Origin: Microcoleus vaginatus WJT46-NPBG5 | GTDB lineage: Bacteria > Cyanobacteriota > Cyanobacteriia > Cyanobacteriales > Oscillatoriaceae | NCBI GenBank assembly: GCA_019359355.1 | Contig: JAHHHM010000029.1 | Coordinates: forward strand, 1-64,000 | Direction: 5' to 3' | Length of the DNA stretch: 64,000 nucleotides | Part shown: positions 53,901 through 63,916 of the stretch, in pieces | How positions within the stretch are numbered: position 1 is the first letter of the stretch | Layout: every line of letters starts with the position of its first letter | The notes under the pieces: model-generated | Seen by the model: only the letters and a program-made list of their open reading frames with translations | The model's database searches: none | Told to the model about the DNA's origin: nothing | Made by a program: the position numbers and the translations under genes

Positions 53901-56468
53901 ATGACTGTTCTACGGCAACTCCAGCAACTGAGAAATAGGCAGAAGCTTAATCACTGGTGGCAACGGCAAGAGCGGCAAGAGAAAAACCCTCGTGAAGAGA
54001 CAGCGCCAGCGCCTCAAAACTTAGTGGTGCGGTTGATTATTGGCGGGACGACTTTAATTGTCAGCCTATGTGCTTATTATAGCTATCAGGTCGTGCGAAA
54101 CCTGCTGCTAGAGAACTTAAAGGAAAAAGCATTTTTAGGCGTCAAGGAAGGGACGCAAGAAATTGACAGTTGGATTGCGAAATACAAGGCTGCCTTAGAG
54201 TCGAGTGCTAACAACCCCATATTCCGGACAATGGATTGGGAAAAAATCGAACCGTATCTGCTTTCAGAACAGCAGCGTCTGCCAGAATTTATGTATTTTG
54301 GGATGATTGATGCTAAAGGTTTCCTATATACCACCCTGAAAGATCAGCCTCAAGGAAGCATCAACCTCAAAGATCGTAAACACGTTCAGGGTGCAATGGC
54401 GGGAACAAGTAGTTTATCTAATCCGTTAATTGCCCGCATCCCCGCCGGAGAAAAAATTGTTGCCTATGCAGTTCCTGTTTGGTCAGGCATTGCAGCACCT
54501 GAAAAGCCTTTGGGCGAAGTAATGGGTGCTATTAATGGCGTTATTAATATTAACAAAGTTGTTGAGGTGGTCAGTGAATTGCGCTATGGGGCCGGCAGCT
54601 ATGCCTTTGCGCTCAATTCCAACGGAGAAGCCATTGTTCATCCCAATCCTGCATTGATGTCCACCTTAGAAAAACCCGCCCCTAGTTTCCTAAAGCTGGC
54701 AGATCCAAGTTTGGCGATCATCGCCCAAAAGATGGTAAACCGGCAGCATGGTATCGCGCTAATTTTGATTGATGGTAAGCAGCAATATGTCGCCTATATG
54801 CCGCTTTACCAAGCTAACTGGTCGGTTGCTTTAGTGATTCCTCGGCAAAATATTGAAGCGCAACTTCGTCCCCTCGACTTAATCGCAATCGTTGTCCTAG
54901 GACTAACCGGCACGATGATTGCTGTTTTGTGGCAGATACAATCTTTTGAGCAGTCCCAACTCAAAAAATCCAAGATCACTGCGGAGGCGGCTAAAAAGGC
55001 AGCAGATGCTGCTAACAAAGCAAAAAGTGAATTTCTTGCTAACATGAGTCATGAATTGCGTACCCCTCTCAACGGCATTTTGGGTTACGCTCAAATTCTC
55101 CAACGCAGTAAAACTCTGACCTCAAAGCAACAAGATGGCTTGGAGATTATCTACCAGTGTGGTTCACACTTACTGACTTTAATCAATGACATTTTAGACT
55201 TGTCGAAAATAGAAGCGCGGCGAATGGAACTGGAAACCAGTGATTTTCATTTTCCTTCCTTCCTTCAATGTGTGGAAGAAATTTGCTCGATTAAAGCGCA
55301 CCAGAAAGGAATCGATTTCAATTATTTGCCGGCACCCAATCTACCGGAAGCTATCCATGCAGATGAAAAACGACTACGCCAAGTGTTGATTAATCTCTTG
55401 GGAAATGCGATTAAATTCACAAAAAAGGGGGGCGTTACCTTTAAAATAGAAGCCAACAAGCCGGCACTTCAATCGTTCGAGAGTCAAGAAACTGCACTTA
55501 TTCAAAACTTATATAAAATCCGCTTCCAAATTGAGGATACCGGCGTTGGCATCAGCCCCGAAGAAGTAGACAAAATCTTTATGCCTTTTGAACAGGTAGG
55601 AGATCGAAAGCGCCGCGCCGAAGGAACAGGATTAGGATTGGCAATTAGCCATAAAATTGTTAATCTCATGGGTAGCCAAATTCAGGTGCAAAGCCAAGTG
55701 GGTGCCGGCAGCACTTTTTCTTTTGAAGTTAATCTGCCCTTAGCCTATGGGTGGAGACAGGATACCCTAGCAATAGATGGAAAAAAAATTGCTGGCTATC
55801 ATGGAGATCGTCAAATCATTTTAGTGGTAGACGATAAGTGGGAAAATCGTTCCGTCTTGGTGAATTTGTTGGAACCGCTGGGCTTTGAAGTCATAGAGGC
55901 AGAGAATGGGCAAGAAGGGTTAGAAAAAGCGCTGGAATCGCTCCCCAATTTAATCATCTTGGATGTTCTCATGCCGGTTATGAGTGGATATGAGATGTTG
56001 GAGCAGTTGCGGAATTTAGAGGCACTCAAATCGATCAGGGTTATCGTCTTATCTGCCTCGGTTTCAGAAAGTGAGCGGCAAAAAAGTCTCGAAGCTGGAG
56101 GAGATGAGTTTCTGGCTAAGCCGCTACAGGTAGATGAGGTGTTTCACGTATTAGAAAAACATTTGGCGATTAGCTGGAAATATGAGACATCAGCAACAGA
56201 ACTTTTTTCTAGTTTAACATCTTCACCAACAGCACTCAAAAATCTAGAAATAGAAATTACGGCTCCCCCTCTAGATTCTTTAAATAAAATGTTGGTATTT
56301 GTTCAGCAAGGACGAATGAAAAAAGTAGTCGAAGCAGCGAAAGAGATTGAAAAGCTGGATATAAAATATGCGCGGTTTGTTCAAGAAGTTTTGCTTTTAT
56401 CGCAAAAGTTTCAAGGAGAGAAGATTGAAATTTTAATTCAAAAATGTATAGAAATGCAACAAAATTGA
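53901..56468 (+). CDS. Hybrid sensor histidine kinase with extracytoplasmic Cache domain
   Basis: An 855-residue membrane sensor. A transmembrane helix (about 44-64) and another (about 325-345) flank a Cache-like sensor domain (about 80-315; YFGMIDAKGFLYTT, DRKHVQGAMAG). HisKA has His384 in NMSHELRTPLNG, then HATPase (DTGVGIS, GTGLGLAI) and a receiver with Asp688 (IILDVLMPVMSG). A roughly 110-residue tail after the receiver has no clear domain. It is 151 bp upstream of a second REC-histidine kinase, which may be its partner. Confidence 0.92.
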   Translation: MTVLRQLQQLRNRQKLNHWWQRQERQEKNPREETAPAPQNLVVRLIIGGTTLIVSLCAYYSYQVVRNLLLENLKEKAFLGVKEGTQEIDSWIAKYKAALESSANNPIFRTMDWEKIEPYLLSEQQRLPEFMYFGMIDAKGFLYTTLKDQPQGSINLKDRKHVQGAMAGTSSLSNPLIARIPAGEKIVAYAVPVWSGIAAPEKPLGEVMGAINGVININKVVEVVSELRYGAGSYAFALNSNGEAIVHPNPALMSTLEKPAPSFLKLADPSLAIIAQKMVNRQHGIALILIDGKQQYVAYMPLYQANWSVALVIPRQNIEAQLRPLDLIAIVVLGLTGTMIAVLWQIQSFEQSQLKKSKITAEAAKKAADAANKAKSEFLANMSHELRTPLNGILGYAQILQRSKTLTSKQQDGLEIIYQCGSHLLTLINDILDLSKIEARRMELETSDFHFPSFLQCVEEICSIKAHQKGIDFNYLPAPNLPEAIHADEKRLRQVLINLLGNAIKFTKKGGVTFKIEANKPALQSFESQETALIQNLYKIRFQIEDTGVGISPEEVDKIFMPFEQVGDRKRRAEGTGLGLAISHKIVNLMGSQIQVQSQVGAGSTFSFEVNLPLAYGWRQDTLAIDGKKIAGYHGDRQIILVVDDKWENRSVLVNLLEPLGFEVIEAENGQEGLEKALESLPNLIILDVLMPVMSGYEMLEQLRNLEALKSIRVIVLSASVSESERQKSLEAGGDEFLAKPLQVDEVFHVLEKHLAISWKYETSATELFSSLTSSPTALKNLEIEITAPPLDSLNKMLVFVQQGRMKKVVEAAKEIEKLDIKYARFVQEVLLLSQKFQGEKIEILIQKCIEMQQN

Positions 56469-56619
56469 GAATTATTTGTTAAATAACTTGAAACCTTCAA
56501 AATTTGAAGCTAAAAATGAAATAGAGCATCGGCCTAAACTTTTGATTTTTTTTAAATTAAATGATTGCCGGCAAAAATATTAACTCCCTACTCTGATAAA
56601 CCGATTTGAGAGACTACCC

Positions 56620-57966
56620 ATGTCTGAACCCGCCTTAATCCTAGTCGTCGATGATACGCCTGCCAATTTAGAAGTCATGACTGAAGTCTTGAGCGATGCC
56701 GGTTATGAAGTTGCCATCGCGATTGATGGAGAACGAGCGCTCAAACAAATTCAACATAGTTTACCGGATCTGATCTTGCTAGATGTGATGATGCCAGGAA
56801 TCGATGGGTTTGAAACTTGCAAGCAGTTAAAAGAAAATCCTGAAACAGTTGAGATTCCCATAATTTTCATGACTGCCCTTTCTGATATAGAAAATAAAGT
56901 TAAAGGGTTTAATGCCGGCGCAGTTGATTACATTACAAAACCCTTTCAAGAAACCGAAGTTTTAGCGCGAGTCAACCTGCATCTCAAGCTCCACTCTTTA
57001 AACAAAAACTTAGAAGAAAAAGTCTCTTTAAGAACCGCCGAACTTTCCTTAGCGCTAGAAAACTTACAAAAATCTCAATTGCAGCTTGTGCAAAAAGAAA
57101 AATTGTCTACACTAGGACAATTAGTAGCCGGCGTGGCTCACGAAATTAATAATCCCGTTGGCTTTGTTAGCGGAAACCTTGACTATGCTGAACAATATGT
57201 TACCGAATTACTATCTTTAATTGAACTTTATCAACAACACTATCCTCATCCAGTTGTTGAAATTAAAGAGGCACTCGATTGTCTTGAACTAGATTATTTG
57301 AAAGAAGATTTTCCTAAGTTAATTTTATCGATGAAGGAAGGCATTGATCGGATTCGTAATATCAGCACCAGTTTACGCACGTTTTCCCGATCTGATAGTG
57401 ATCGTCCGGCTTTCTTTAATATCCATGAGGGCATTGATAGCACACTCATGATTTTGAAGTATCGATTAAAGGAAAATAACACCCGTCCAGCTATTATTAT
57501 TGAAAAAAACTACGGAAATTTGTCTAAAATTGAATGTTTCCCTGGAAAACTCAATCAGGTATTTATGAACCTGATCGCAAATGCCATCGATGCTTTGGAA
57601 GAGAGCAACTGGGGACGCACTTTTGAGGAAATTAAGGCTCATCCTAATCGAATTATGATCCAGACGGAGTGTTCAGATAATGGTGAACAGGTCTTAATTC
57701 GGATTCAAGACAATGGAACGGGAATGTCAGAGCAAGTTCAAAGTCAAGTATTTGAACATCTGTTTACGACAAAAGCCGTAGGTCAAGGAACTGGGCTGGG
57801 ATTATCAATCGCCTATCAAATTGTCGTCGAAAAGCATGGCGGAAAGTTAGATGTGAAGTCGAAATTGGGCAAAGGTTCAGAGTTTATTGTTACCCTTCCA
57901 ATTAGGCAAGAAGGAGAAGATCCCTTAGGGGAAGAGGACTCATGCCCCCTTGCCACAGTAATGTGA
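56620..57966 (+). CDS. Response regulator-histidine kinase hybrid (REC-HK)
   Basis: A 448-residue cytosolic protein with an N-terminal receiver (Asp55 in LILLDVMMPGIDG, Lys in YITKPF), a coiled-coil linker (about 130-160), and a kinase with His174 in GVAHEINNPVGF and ATP-binding LGKGS and GTGLGLSI motifs. This REC-first kinase is common in cyanobacteria and usually gets phosphate from an upstream hybrid kinase. It follows the Cache kinase, so the two may be a phosphorelay. Confidence 0.92.
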   Translation: MSEPALILVVDDTPANLEVMTEVLSDAGYEVAIAIDGERALKQIQHSLPDLILLDVMMPGIDGFETCKQLKENPETVEIPIIFMTALSDIENKVKGFNAGAVDYITKPFQETEVLARVNLHLKLHSLNKNLEEKVSLRTAELSLALENLQKSQLQLVQKEKLSTLGQLVAGVAHEINNPVGFVSGNLDYAEQYVTELLSLIELYQQHYPHPVVEIKEALDCLELDYLKEDFPKLILSMKEGIDRIRNISTSLRTFSRSDSDRPAFFNIHEGIDSTLMILKYRLKENNTRPAIIIEKNYGNLSKIECFPGKLNQVFMNLIANAIDALEESNWGRTFEEIKAHPNRIMIQTECSDNGEQVLIRIQDNGTGMSEQVQSQVFEHLFTTKAVGQGTGLGLSIAYQIVVEKHGGKLDVKSKLGKGSEFIVTLPIRQEGEDPLGEEDSCPLATVM

Positions 57967-58044
57967 TTAAAAAAGCACTATCCTGCTTCCGTTATATATC
58001 GCAGTCTTCAATTGAATAAAAGACTGGAAGAAGCCATAAAGACC

Positions 58045-58062
58045 TTGGGGGGTTCCCCCCAA
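58045..58062. repeat. G/C-run palindrome downstream of the REC-HK
   Basis: TTGGGGGG-TT-CCCCCCAA (58045-58062) forms an 8-bp stem; CCCCCTCC and AAAAGGGG follow. Such GGGGGGTTCCCCCC arms recur in cyanobacterial spacers as dispersed repeats and may act as a terminator for the convergent genes. Confidence 0.55.
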
Positions 58063-58159
58063 ACCCCCTCCAAAAGGGGTGATCTGCTGAGCATCAACAA
58101 CTGTATCACCGCCTGAATTTTAAATTTCTACCCAAACAGATAAGCGAATTCGAGATAAT

Positions 58160-60424
58160 TCAGATAATTGGTTGAGAATTGGTGCGACGAATAGCCACGA
58201 CGGCTGGTTTGGGTGGATCGTTGGCACCTTTACCGGGCCAGTTGGAACCGATTGGCACTTGCCGTTTTTGCATGAATTGCTTGCCATCAGTCGTTAGCAG
58301 GGCAAATTCTCGTGTTTCCGCTGCCATGTTTTGGCGAATCCCTTTTGCTTCCCCTGGATGCTGCACAGCTAAAAATAATGTCTGTTGATCGTTTGTGAAG
58401 AATGGCCCTGTGGTTTCGCAATCCATTGGCCCACAACCGAACAAAAATGCTTTACCGGCATCTTCCCCAGCAGTCGGCATATACCAAATTGAGTTATTGC
58501 CAAATAAACCAAGCATTTTAGAAGTTTCTACAGGTTTACCGGCTTCTACGCGAGTGGGAACGGCTTTATTATGTGCGCCGGTGCCAATATCTGTCACCAT
58601 CCAAATGTTGCCTTTGGGGTCAATTAACAAATTATCTGGGTTAGAAAATCCCATGCCGCCGCCAGCCGGTTCACCGCCGGTTGCTGCCATTTTCCAGCGA
58701 AAATTTACGGCAGCAGGCTCATTGTTTTCTTCCTCTAAACGCATGATCCAACCGTAAGGATAGGGGGTTTCACCTTGTGGGCCTTTAAAAATGCGCTGAT
58801 CTGGCCCGCCTTCTTTCCCAGAAAGACCGGCAGTGAAGGTGATGTACAGTGACCCATCGGGGGCAATTTCGGTGTCTTCCGGACGCGCTGTGCAGGTAGC
58901 ACCGGCAGCGTTGCCGGCATAATGAGCATCGATTAAAATTGCGCCTTGTTTCTCTTCCGGGTTGCCGGTGTACAAATCTCCCAAGGTTTTAAATTGCTGT
59001 TTAAATTGGGTAATTTGTTCGTTACTTGCCACTTGAATATAAGGATTTTTGCCGGAATTAGAAGATTTTGGGGGTTGGGATTCGTTCTCGTTTCTCTGTT
59101 TACCGACTGTCACGTTTCCCGCTTCCCGATAAGGTAGCAAGAGGCTATTTCCGATGATATTGTTAGGCAGATCAGGATTAACTGTAGTATCCGCTTTTAA
59201 GGGAATCCAACTACCCGTGCCGTCTGAGTTGAATTTAGCGGCATAAAGTTGGCCGGTTGCCAATAACTTGGAGTTAGCTTTGTCGGTGGGGTTGCTAACA
59301 GCATCTTTGCTAACAAATTTATAGACGTGTCCACCTTGGCGATCACAGCCGGAATAAAATGCGAGGGGTTTACCGGCTTCGACTCGCACACCAACCGCTT
59401 CATGCCGGTAGCGTCCTAACCAAGTATGTTTAGTGCCATAATCTTTCGGATTCGCTGGGTCAATTTCTACGATCCAGCCATATTTGTTGCCGGCAAGCCC
59501 AAATACATTGCCTTGTGCGTCGAGACTTGCTGTATTGAAAGGCAGTTCAGCCGGCGGATAAGATGTGCCATCAGGATAGACAGGTTCGGGGACTTGGGCC
59601 TGAAAGTTTTCTTCCCCACTTAAAACTGTTCCCCACGGTGTTGTCCCGCCGGCACAGTTGCCAAAGGTGCCAATAATTTGATCACCTAACCCATCAATAT
59701 AGCCTTGCCCTTGCTGTTTCTTAAAAATTGCCACAGCGGGGCCGGTTGTTTTTAGATAACGCCCATCTTCTAATCCTGAAATGCCGGTGACGCGCCGATC
59801 TGCTGCGGAATTGGTTCTTTCCCAACTGCCGTCAGGTTGCCGGCGCAGTGAAATTACCCCTAGTCCCTGATCGATCAAGGCTTCTTTGCAAATTTCCCGA
59901 ATTTTAACTTTGATCGGGTCAGTATCCGCTAGTGCAAAGGCATTTAGCCCATCTTTACCGGCTTTTTTAACAGCGGCGTCTACTTCCTCTAAAGGTAGGG
60001 TTTTGCCAATGATTTGTTCAAAGCTCTGTAGCCAAGGGCGTTCGCTAATATATTCAAAGTTAACGGTTAGATACCCTTCATCTGGGCCGGTTTGCACAAA
60101 GGATAAATAGTCGTTGTTATAGCCGAAACGCGAATCCCCAACTTTATCGCCCCAAGCGGCAATGATTTGATAGGTAAAACCATCTGGCAAAACCAGGTCA
60201 TCCGCCACTTCATAGGTGCTGTAGGCTTGCGCTTGCTTGGCCGGCTCAACGCCATCTGTGAACAGGGGCATCGGCCCCTTAACCGGCGGAAATAGCCTTT
60301 TCAGGGCGTTTTGTGAGGATGTCTGTGTGGGAGAATTTTGCCCACACGATTGCAACGAATTCAAGGCAACTGCGCCGGCAGCACTTCCGAGAAACAATAA
60401 AAAATCCCGACGTTTAACACTCAT
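58160..60424 (-). CDS. phoX: PhoX-type alkaline phosphatase (Tat-exported)
   Basis: A 754-residue exported phosphatase. The Tat signal SVKRRDFLLFLG (2-13) is followed by a lipobox-like LQSC near 24-27, so it may be a lipoprotein. The body is the DUF839/PhoX beta-propeller (GTVLSGEENFQ, GWIVEIDPANP, LGRYRHEAVGV). PhoX is a calcium/iron-dependent phosphatase that frees phosphate from organic esters in the periplasm. It is the last gene of a phosphate cluster. Confidence 0.9.
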   Translation of the reverse strand: MSVKRRDFLLFLGSAAGAVALNSLQSCGQNSPTQTSSQNALKRLFPPVKGPMPLFTDGVEPAKQAQAYSTYEVADDLVLPDGFTYQIIAAWGDKVGDSRFGYNNDYLSFVQTGPDEGYLTVNFEYISERPWLQSFEQIIGKTLPLEEVDAAVKKAGKDGLNAFALADTDPIKVKIREICKEALIDQGLGVISLRRQPDGSWERTNSAADRRVTGISGLEDGRYLKTTGPAVAIFKKQQGQGYIDGLGDQIIGTFGNCAGGTTPWGTVLSGEENFQAQVPEPVYPDGTSYPPAELPFNTASLDAQGNVFGLAGNKYGWIVEIDPANPKDYGTKHTWLGRYRHEAVGVRVEAGKPLAFYSGCDRQGGHVYKFVSKDAVSNPTDKANSKLLATGQLYAAKFNSDGTGSWIPLKADTTVNPDLPNNIIGNSLLLPYREAGNVTVGKQRNENESQPPKSSNSGKNPYIQVASNEQITQFKQQFKTLGDLYTGNPEEKQGAILIDAHYAGNAAGATCTARPEDTEIAPDGSLYITFTAGLSGKEGGPDQRIFKGPQGETPYPYGWIMRLEEENNEPAAVNFRWKMAATGGEPAGGGMGFSNPDNLLIDPKGNIWMVTDIGTGAHNKAVPTRVEAGKPVETSKMLGLFGNNSIWYMPTAGEDAGKAFLFGCGPMDCETTGPFFTNDQQTLFLAVQHPGEAKGIRQNMAAETREFALLTTDGKQFMQKRQVPIGSNWPGKGANDPPKPAVVAIRRTNSQPII

Positions 60425-60672
60425 ATTGATTTGAAATTTTAGAAAAGTTGATAGCGCGTGTAGTTTTTAACCTGAAGCGGTTTTAGAAGTAAGACGGCAG
60501 ATTTTTACATAACTATTAATTATCGGGAAAATTGATAGACTTTTAACACAAGGAGACTGCTGCCCGAATGCGGCGCGGCGCAAAATGGCATTCAGGCGAT
60601 GCGAACGCAAAAAACAACCTCTATTCTAAAACGTCTAGTCTAGGGAGAATTAAGATTTTGGTAATGCTGAGG

Positions 60673-61338
60673 TTAACGATGTCCTGTAACAATATAAGCC
60701 ACTCGCTGACCAATATTGGTCGCGTGATCGGCCATGCGTTCCAAATGACGGATCACCAGCGTCAGTAATAGAATCGGTTCAACCACCCCTTTGATATCTC
60801 GCTGGTGGGCTAAAGTGTCATAAAGGCTTTCGTACGCATCATCGACGGTAGAATCTTGCTCTTTTACCTGCCTTCCCGCCTCAGCATCTAAATCGGCTAA
60901 AGCTACCAAGCTCATTGCCAGCATGGCTTGTGCGTGTTGGGACATTTCTGCCACTTGCGGCATACAAGGTTGGGTGGGATAAGGAAACAGTTTAATCGCG
61001 ATTTCTGCCAAATCTTTTGCATAATCACCGATGCGTTCTAAATCTCGCACAAGCTGCATAAATGCCCCTAACAAGCGAGAATCCTGGGCTGCCGGTGCTT
61101 GAAGCGTCATCATTAGCACGCAATCTGATTCTATCTGCCGGTAAAATTGATCGATCTGCTTATCGAGTAAAGGAATTTCCTTCGCTGCACACAAATCTCG
61201 ACTAAACAGAGCTTCATGACTCAAGCGAAATGTATTTTCTACCAAAGCACCCATCCGCAAAACATCCCGTTCTAAACGCTTAATCTGGCGCTCAAAATGG
61301 GTTCTCTCACAATTTTGATTAGAAGAAGCTGAATTCAC
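60673..61338 (-). CDS. phoU: Phosphate-signalling protein PhoU
   Basis: A 221-residue all-alpha protein of two PhoU repeats: RDVLRMGALVENTFRLSHEAL and DRQLIEI-like CVLMMTLQAPAAQDSRLLGAFMQLVRDLERIGDYAKDL (short pieces). The E/D-rich metal motif ERIGDYA appears twice in variant form. It is a negative modulator of SphS signalling and the Pst transporter. The start is GTG 61338; no ATG sits near. It is 368 bp downstream of sphS. Confidence 0.92.
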   Translation of the reverse strand: MNSASSNQNCERTHFERQIKRLERDVLRMGALVENTFRLSHEALFSRDLCAAKEIPLLDKQIDQFYRQIESDCVLMMTLQAPAAQDSRLLGAFMQLVRDLERIGDYAKDLAEIAIKLFPYPTQPCMPQVAEMSQHAQAMLAMSLVALADLDAEAGRQVKEQDSTVDDAYESLYDTLAHQRDIKGVVEPILLLTLVIRHLERMADHATNIGQRVAYIVTGHR

Positions 61339-61706
61339 GCCAGTTACTTAAAAAAACTAAAAAAATAACGACTATATGCAGCGTAACTCCACTCTTTTAG
61401 AGAGTGCATTTTCAAGTACAGCAAGCGCTTGCTCAGGGTTCAAAGCCTGACCCGCTCAATAGCTCAGCCGCAAGCAAGGCACAATAACTTTTATCAAATT
61501 TATATCCTCAATGCGTTACAAACTTCAATAATAACTGAAATTTACAAAGAGAGAATTAAACTAAAGATAGAAAAAGCAATTAGACAAAGGAAGATCTTGG
61601 TTGTGAAGGGTTTTCCTTAAAGGCATCCCCAGTCTGAAATCTCCTAATCTTCTGCTACCGGCCTGTAATAAATGGTAATTTACGCTACAAAAAGTGCAAA
61701 GCAGTC
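61339..61706. other. Intergenic region between sphS and phoU
   Basis: About 370 bases, probably with the phoU promoter. I looked for Pho-box repeats of the CTTAACCT type and did not find a clear tandem array. The plus-strand frame at 61429-61620 starts with TTG and looks spurious. Confidence 0.4.
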
Positions 61707-63086
61707 TTAACTCCTTCTGGCAGTTACTTCTTCATAGGGTAAATAAATTTGTAGCCAAGCGCCGCCGGTTTCCGGATGGTTGTGGGCAGTAATGGAGCCG
61801 CCGTGAGCGAGGATGATTTGCCGAACAATTGCTAAACCGAGTCCACTGCCGGAACTCACTGAGGTTGCCGCTGTTTGGGAATTGCTGGATGACTGCTGTT
61901 GAAACTTTCTATCTGATGCGCTGCCGGCAGGATTTGCGGTGTCTTTCTGGTAGTCAGAAACACTGCGTGAACGTGATGGCTCACCGCGATACAATCGCTC
62001 AAAAACATGGGGTAAATCTGCCTCTGGAAAACCTTGGCCTGAATCAATGATATCGATTTGAACATGGGTGGGAGCGTTCTGAGAAGGCAGCAGCGCAATC
62101 TTCGCTTGAATGGTACTTAGGGGCGGACCGTAACGAATACTATTGTCGAATAAATTGAGGAAGACTTGGGTGAGACGGGACTCGTCTGCGCTGAGGGCCA
62201 GCCGGTCAGGGCCAGAATAGACAAAATCTAGTTGTTTCTGTTTGGCAAGCGGCTCTAGAGTCAGCCATGCTGATTGAATTAAAACCGGCAGTTCTAAGGC
62301 TCTAGAGGTGAGGCTTTTACTGGGATCTGCTTCAATCTGAATTAAATCTAGCCAGTCTTGTACCAGCTTAATCAGCCGGTTCGTTTCCAAAAGTAACCGC
62401 TCCGCCCAAGTCCGCATCGGCGGTTCCAGACGTTCCTGTAAGGCTTCTGCAACTAAACGAATAGAGGTCAGGGGGGTTCTAAGTTCGTGGGTTAAGTCTG
62501 TCACCCAGCGATTGCGACTGTGGGCGAGTGTTACCAAGTCCTGCCGGTTTTCTAAAAAAACTCCTACTTGGCCATCTGGCAGCGGCCAACTGTACCCGCG
62601 CAGGGTTGTGGATCGCTGCCGGCTCATGGCTTCAGCATCGGAAATGGCGGGATGGAACACCCACTCACACTGACACGGTTGCTGCTGGTGGCGGGTTTGC
62701 TCGATGAGTTGGTCTAATTCAAAGGAACGCACGACTTTAAGGAGCAAACGCGACCGTTCTGACTCCCTGTTTTGAATATTTAATAGCTGTCGCGCTTGCT
62801 CGTTACACCAAAGCAGTTGATTTTCTTCATCAACTTGTAGATAGCCTATCGGTGCGACTTGGAGAAGTTGCCGCCATAATTGCAGTTGCACTTCTAGCTG
62901 TTGCCGGTCGATGTTTGCTTGGACGATTGATCGCCGCAAGCGAACCAGGCTTGGCAAGGAATCTCCGATGTCATCAGCTGGCAATATTGCAAGCAGTCGC
63001 TGAAGCTGCCGGTTAAGCAACAGCCGTTGAGACAGGAACACTCCAAGCCCTAGAGCTAAACCCAAGAAAAATGCGACTAGAGCCAT
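61707..63086 (-). CDS. sphS: Phosphate-sensing histidine kinase (SphS/PhoR-like)
   Basis: A 459-residue sensor: a short N-terminal hydrophobic segment (1-21), a PAS-like domain (about 70-180; IGYLQVDEENQLLWCNEQARQLL), HisKA with His200 in TDLTHELRTPL, and an HATPase with DSGQGFP and GSGLGLAI. A Ser/Gln-rich insert lies before the last motif. It matches the cyanobacterial SphS that controls the Pho regulon. It is next to sphR (77 bp). Confidence 0.85.
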   Translation of the reverse strand: MALVAFFLGLALGLGVFLSQRLLLNRQLQRLLAILPADDIGDSLPSLVRLRRSIVQANIDRQQLEVQLQLWRQLLQVAPIGYLQVDEENQLLWCNEQARQLLNIQNRESERSRLLLKVVRSFELDQLIEQTRHQQQPCQCEWVFHPAISDAEAMSRQRSTTLRGYSWPLPDGQVGVFLENRQDLVTLAHSRNRWVTDLTHELRTPLTSIRLVAEALQERLEPPMRTWAERLLLETNRLIKLVQDWLDLIQIEADPSKSLTSRALELPVLIQSAWLTLEPLAKQKQLDFVYSGPDRLALSADESRLTQVFLNLFDNSIRYGPPLSTIQAKIALLPSQNAPTHVQIDIIDSGQGFPEADLPHVFERLYRGEPSRSRSVSDYQKDTANPAGSASDRKFQQQSSSNSQTAATSVSSGSGLGLAIVRQIILAHGGSITAHNHPETGGAWLQIYLPYEEVTARRS

Positions 63087-63138
63087 TTTGGTGGTTAGGG
63101 GTGAGTGATCAGCGGTTAGGCGTTAGTTTCCGCAACAG

Positions 63139-63168
63139 GCAACTAACAACTAACAATTAACAACTAAC
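63139..63168. repeat. Tandem AACTAAC repeat overlapping the sphR stop
   Basis: Degenerate AACTAAC/AATTAAC heptads repeat (63139-63168). The sphR stop codon (63164-63166 on the minus strand) lies in the last unit. This is another STRR at a gene end. Confidence 0.6.
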
Positions 63169-63916
63169 CTAACCGATAGCCAAAGCCTCGGACTGTAATG
63201 ATGTACTCTGGCTGGCTGGGATCTCGTTCGACTTTCTCGCGCAACCAGCGAATGTGAACGTCTACGGTTTTGCTATCGCCAATAAAATCTTGCCCCCAAA
63301 CTTGGTCGAGCAACTGATCGCGGGACCAAACCCGGCGGGGATAACTCATGAATAATTCCAGCAGCCGGTATTCTTTGGGCGAGAGGGTGAGTTCATCGCC
63401 CCGCACGATGACACGACACTCTTGGGGATAAAGGGTAATGTCTCCAAATTGCAACACCTGCGGCTGGGGTAAGTAGTTTAAGCGCTGCCGGCGCAACAAC
63501 GCCCGACACCGGGCGATAAGTTCGCGCATACTAAAGGGTTTGGTTAGGTAATCATCCGCTCCCACTTCTAGCCCTAAAACGCGATCCGTTTCGCTACCCT
63601 TGGCGCTCAATATTAAAATCGGTACGGCATAACCTTGGTGACGCAGCAGCCGGCATAGATCAAGTCCGTTGACCTGGGGCAACATTAAATCTAGAACAAT
63701 CAAGTCAAAGGGCAATTCCCCCGCTCTTGGCTCAATCTCGTAGAGCAAAGACATCGCCGTCCGCCCATCTATCGCGCTGGTTACTGCGTAGCCTTCCCCT
63801 TCTAACGCTAAAACTAGCATATCGCGGATCAAGTCTTCATCTTCAACCACCAAAATTCGGCCTGTTTGCCCTATATCTGGCATCGATGGGCTTTTCATGG
63901 AGTCTATAGAGAACAT
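63164..63916 (-). CDS. sphR: Phosphate response regulator (SphR/PhoB-like, OmpR family)
   Basis: A 250-residue regulator: receiver (about 18-140; Asp76 in IVLDLMLP, Lys in YLTKPF) and winged-helix DNA-binding domain (about 150-248; LTLSPKEYRLLELF, RDQLLDQVWG, RTVDVHIRWLR-like TVDVHIRWLREK). In cyanobacteria SphR activates phosphatase and transporter genes when phosphate is low. ATG 63916; internal ATGs at residues 7 and 12 are possible starts. It is followed by sphS, phoU and phoX, so this is a phosphate-control cluster. Confidence 0.9.
   Translation of the reverse strand: MFSIDSMKSPSMPDIGQTGRILVVEDEDLIRDMLVLALEGEGYAVTSAIDGRTAMSLLYEIEPRAGELPFDLIVLDLMLPQVNGLDLCRLLRHQGYAVPILILSAKGSETDRVLGLEVGADDYLTKPFSMRELIARCRALLRRQRLNYLPQPQVLQFGDITLYPQECRVIVRGDELTLSPKEYRLLELFMSYPRRVWSRDQLLDQVWGQDFIGDSKTVDVHIRWLREKVERDPSQPEYIITVRGFGYRLG

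Noticed and set aside
61429-61620. 63-codon plus-strand frame
   Set aside because: TTG start, low-complexity Lys/Ile composition, and no homology-like pattern; it lies in the sphS-phoU spacer.
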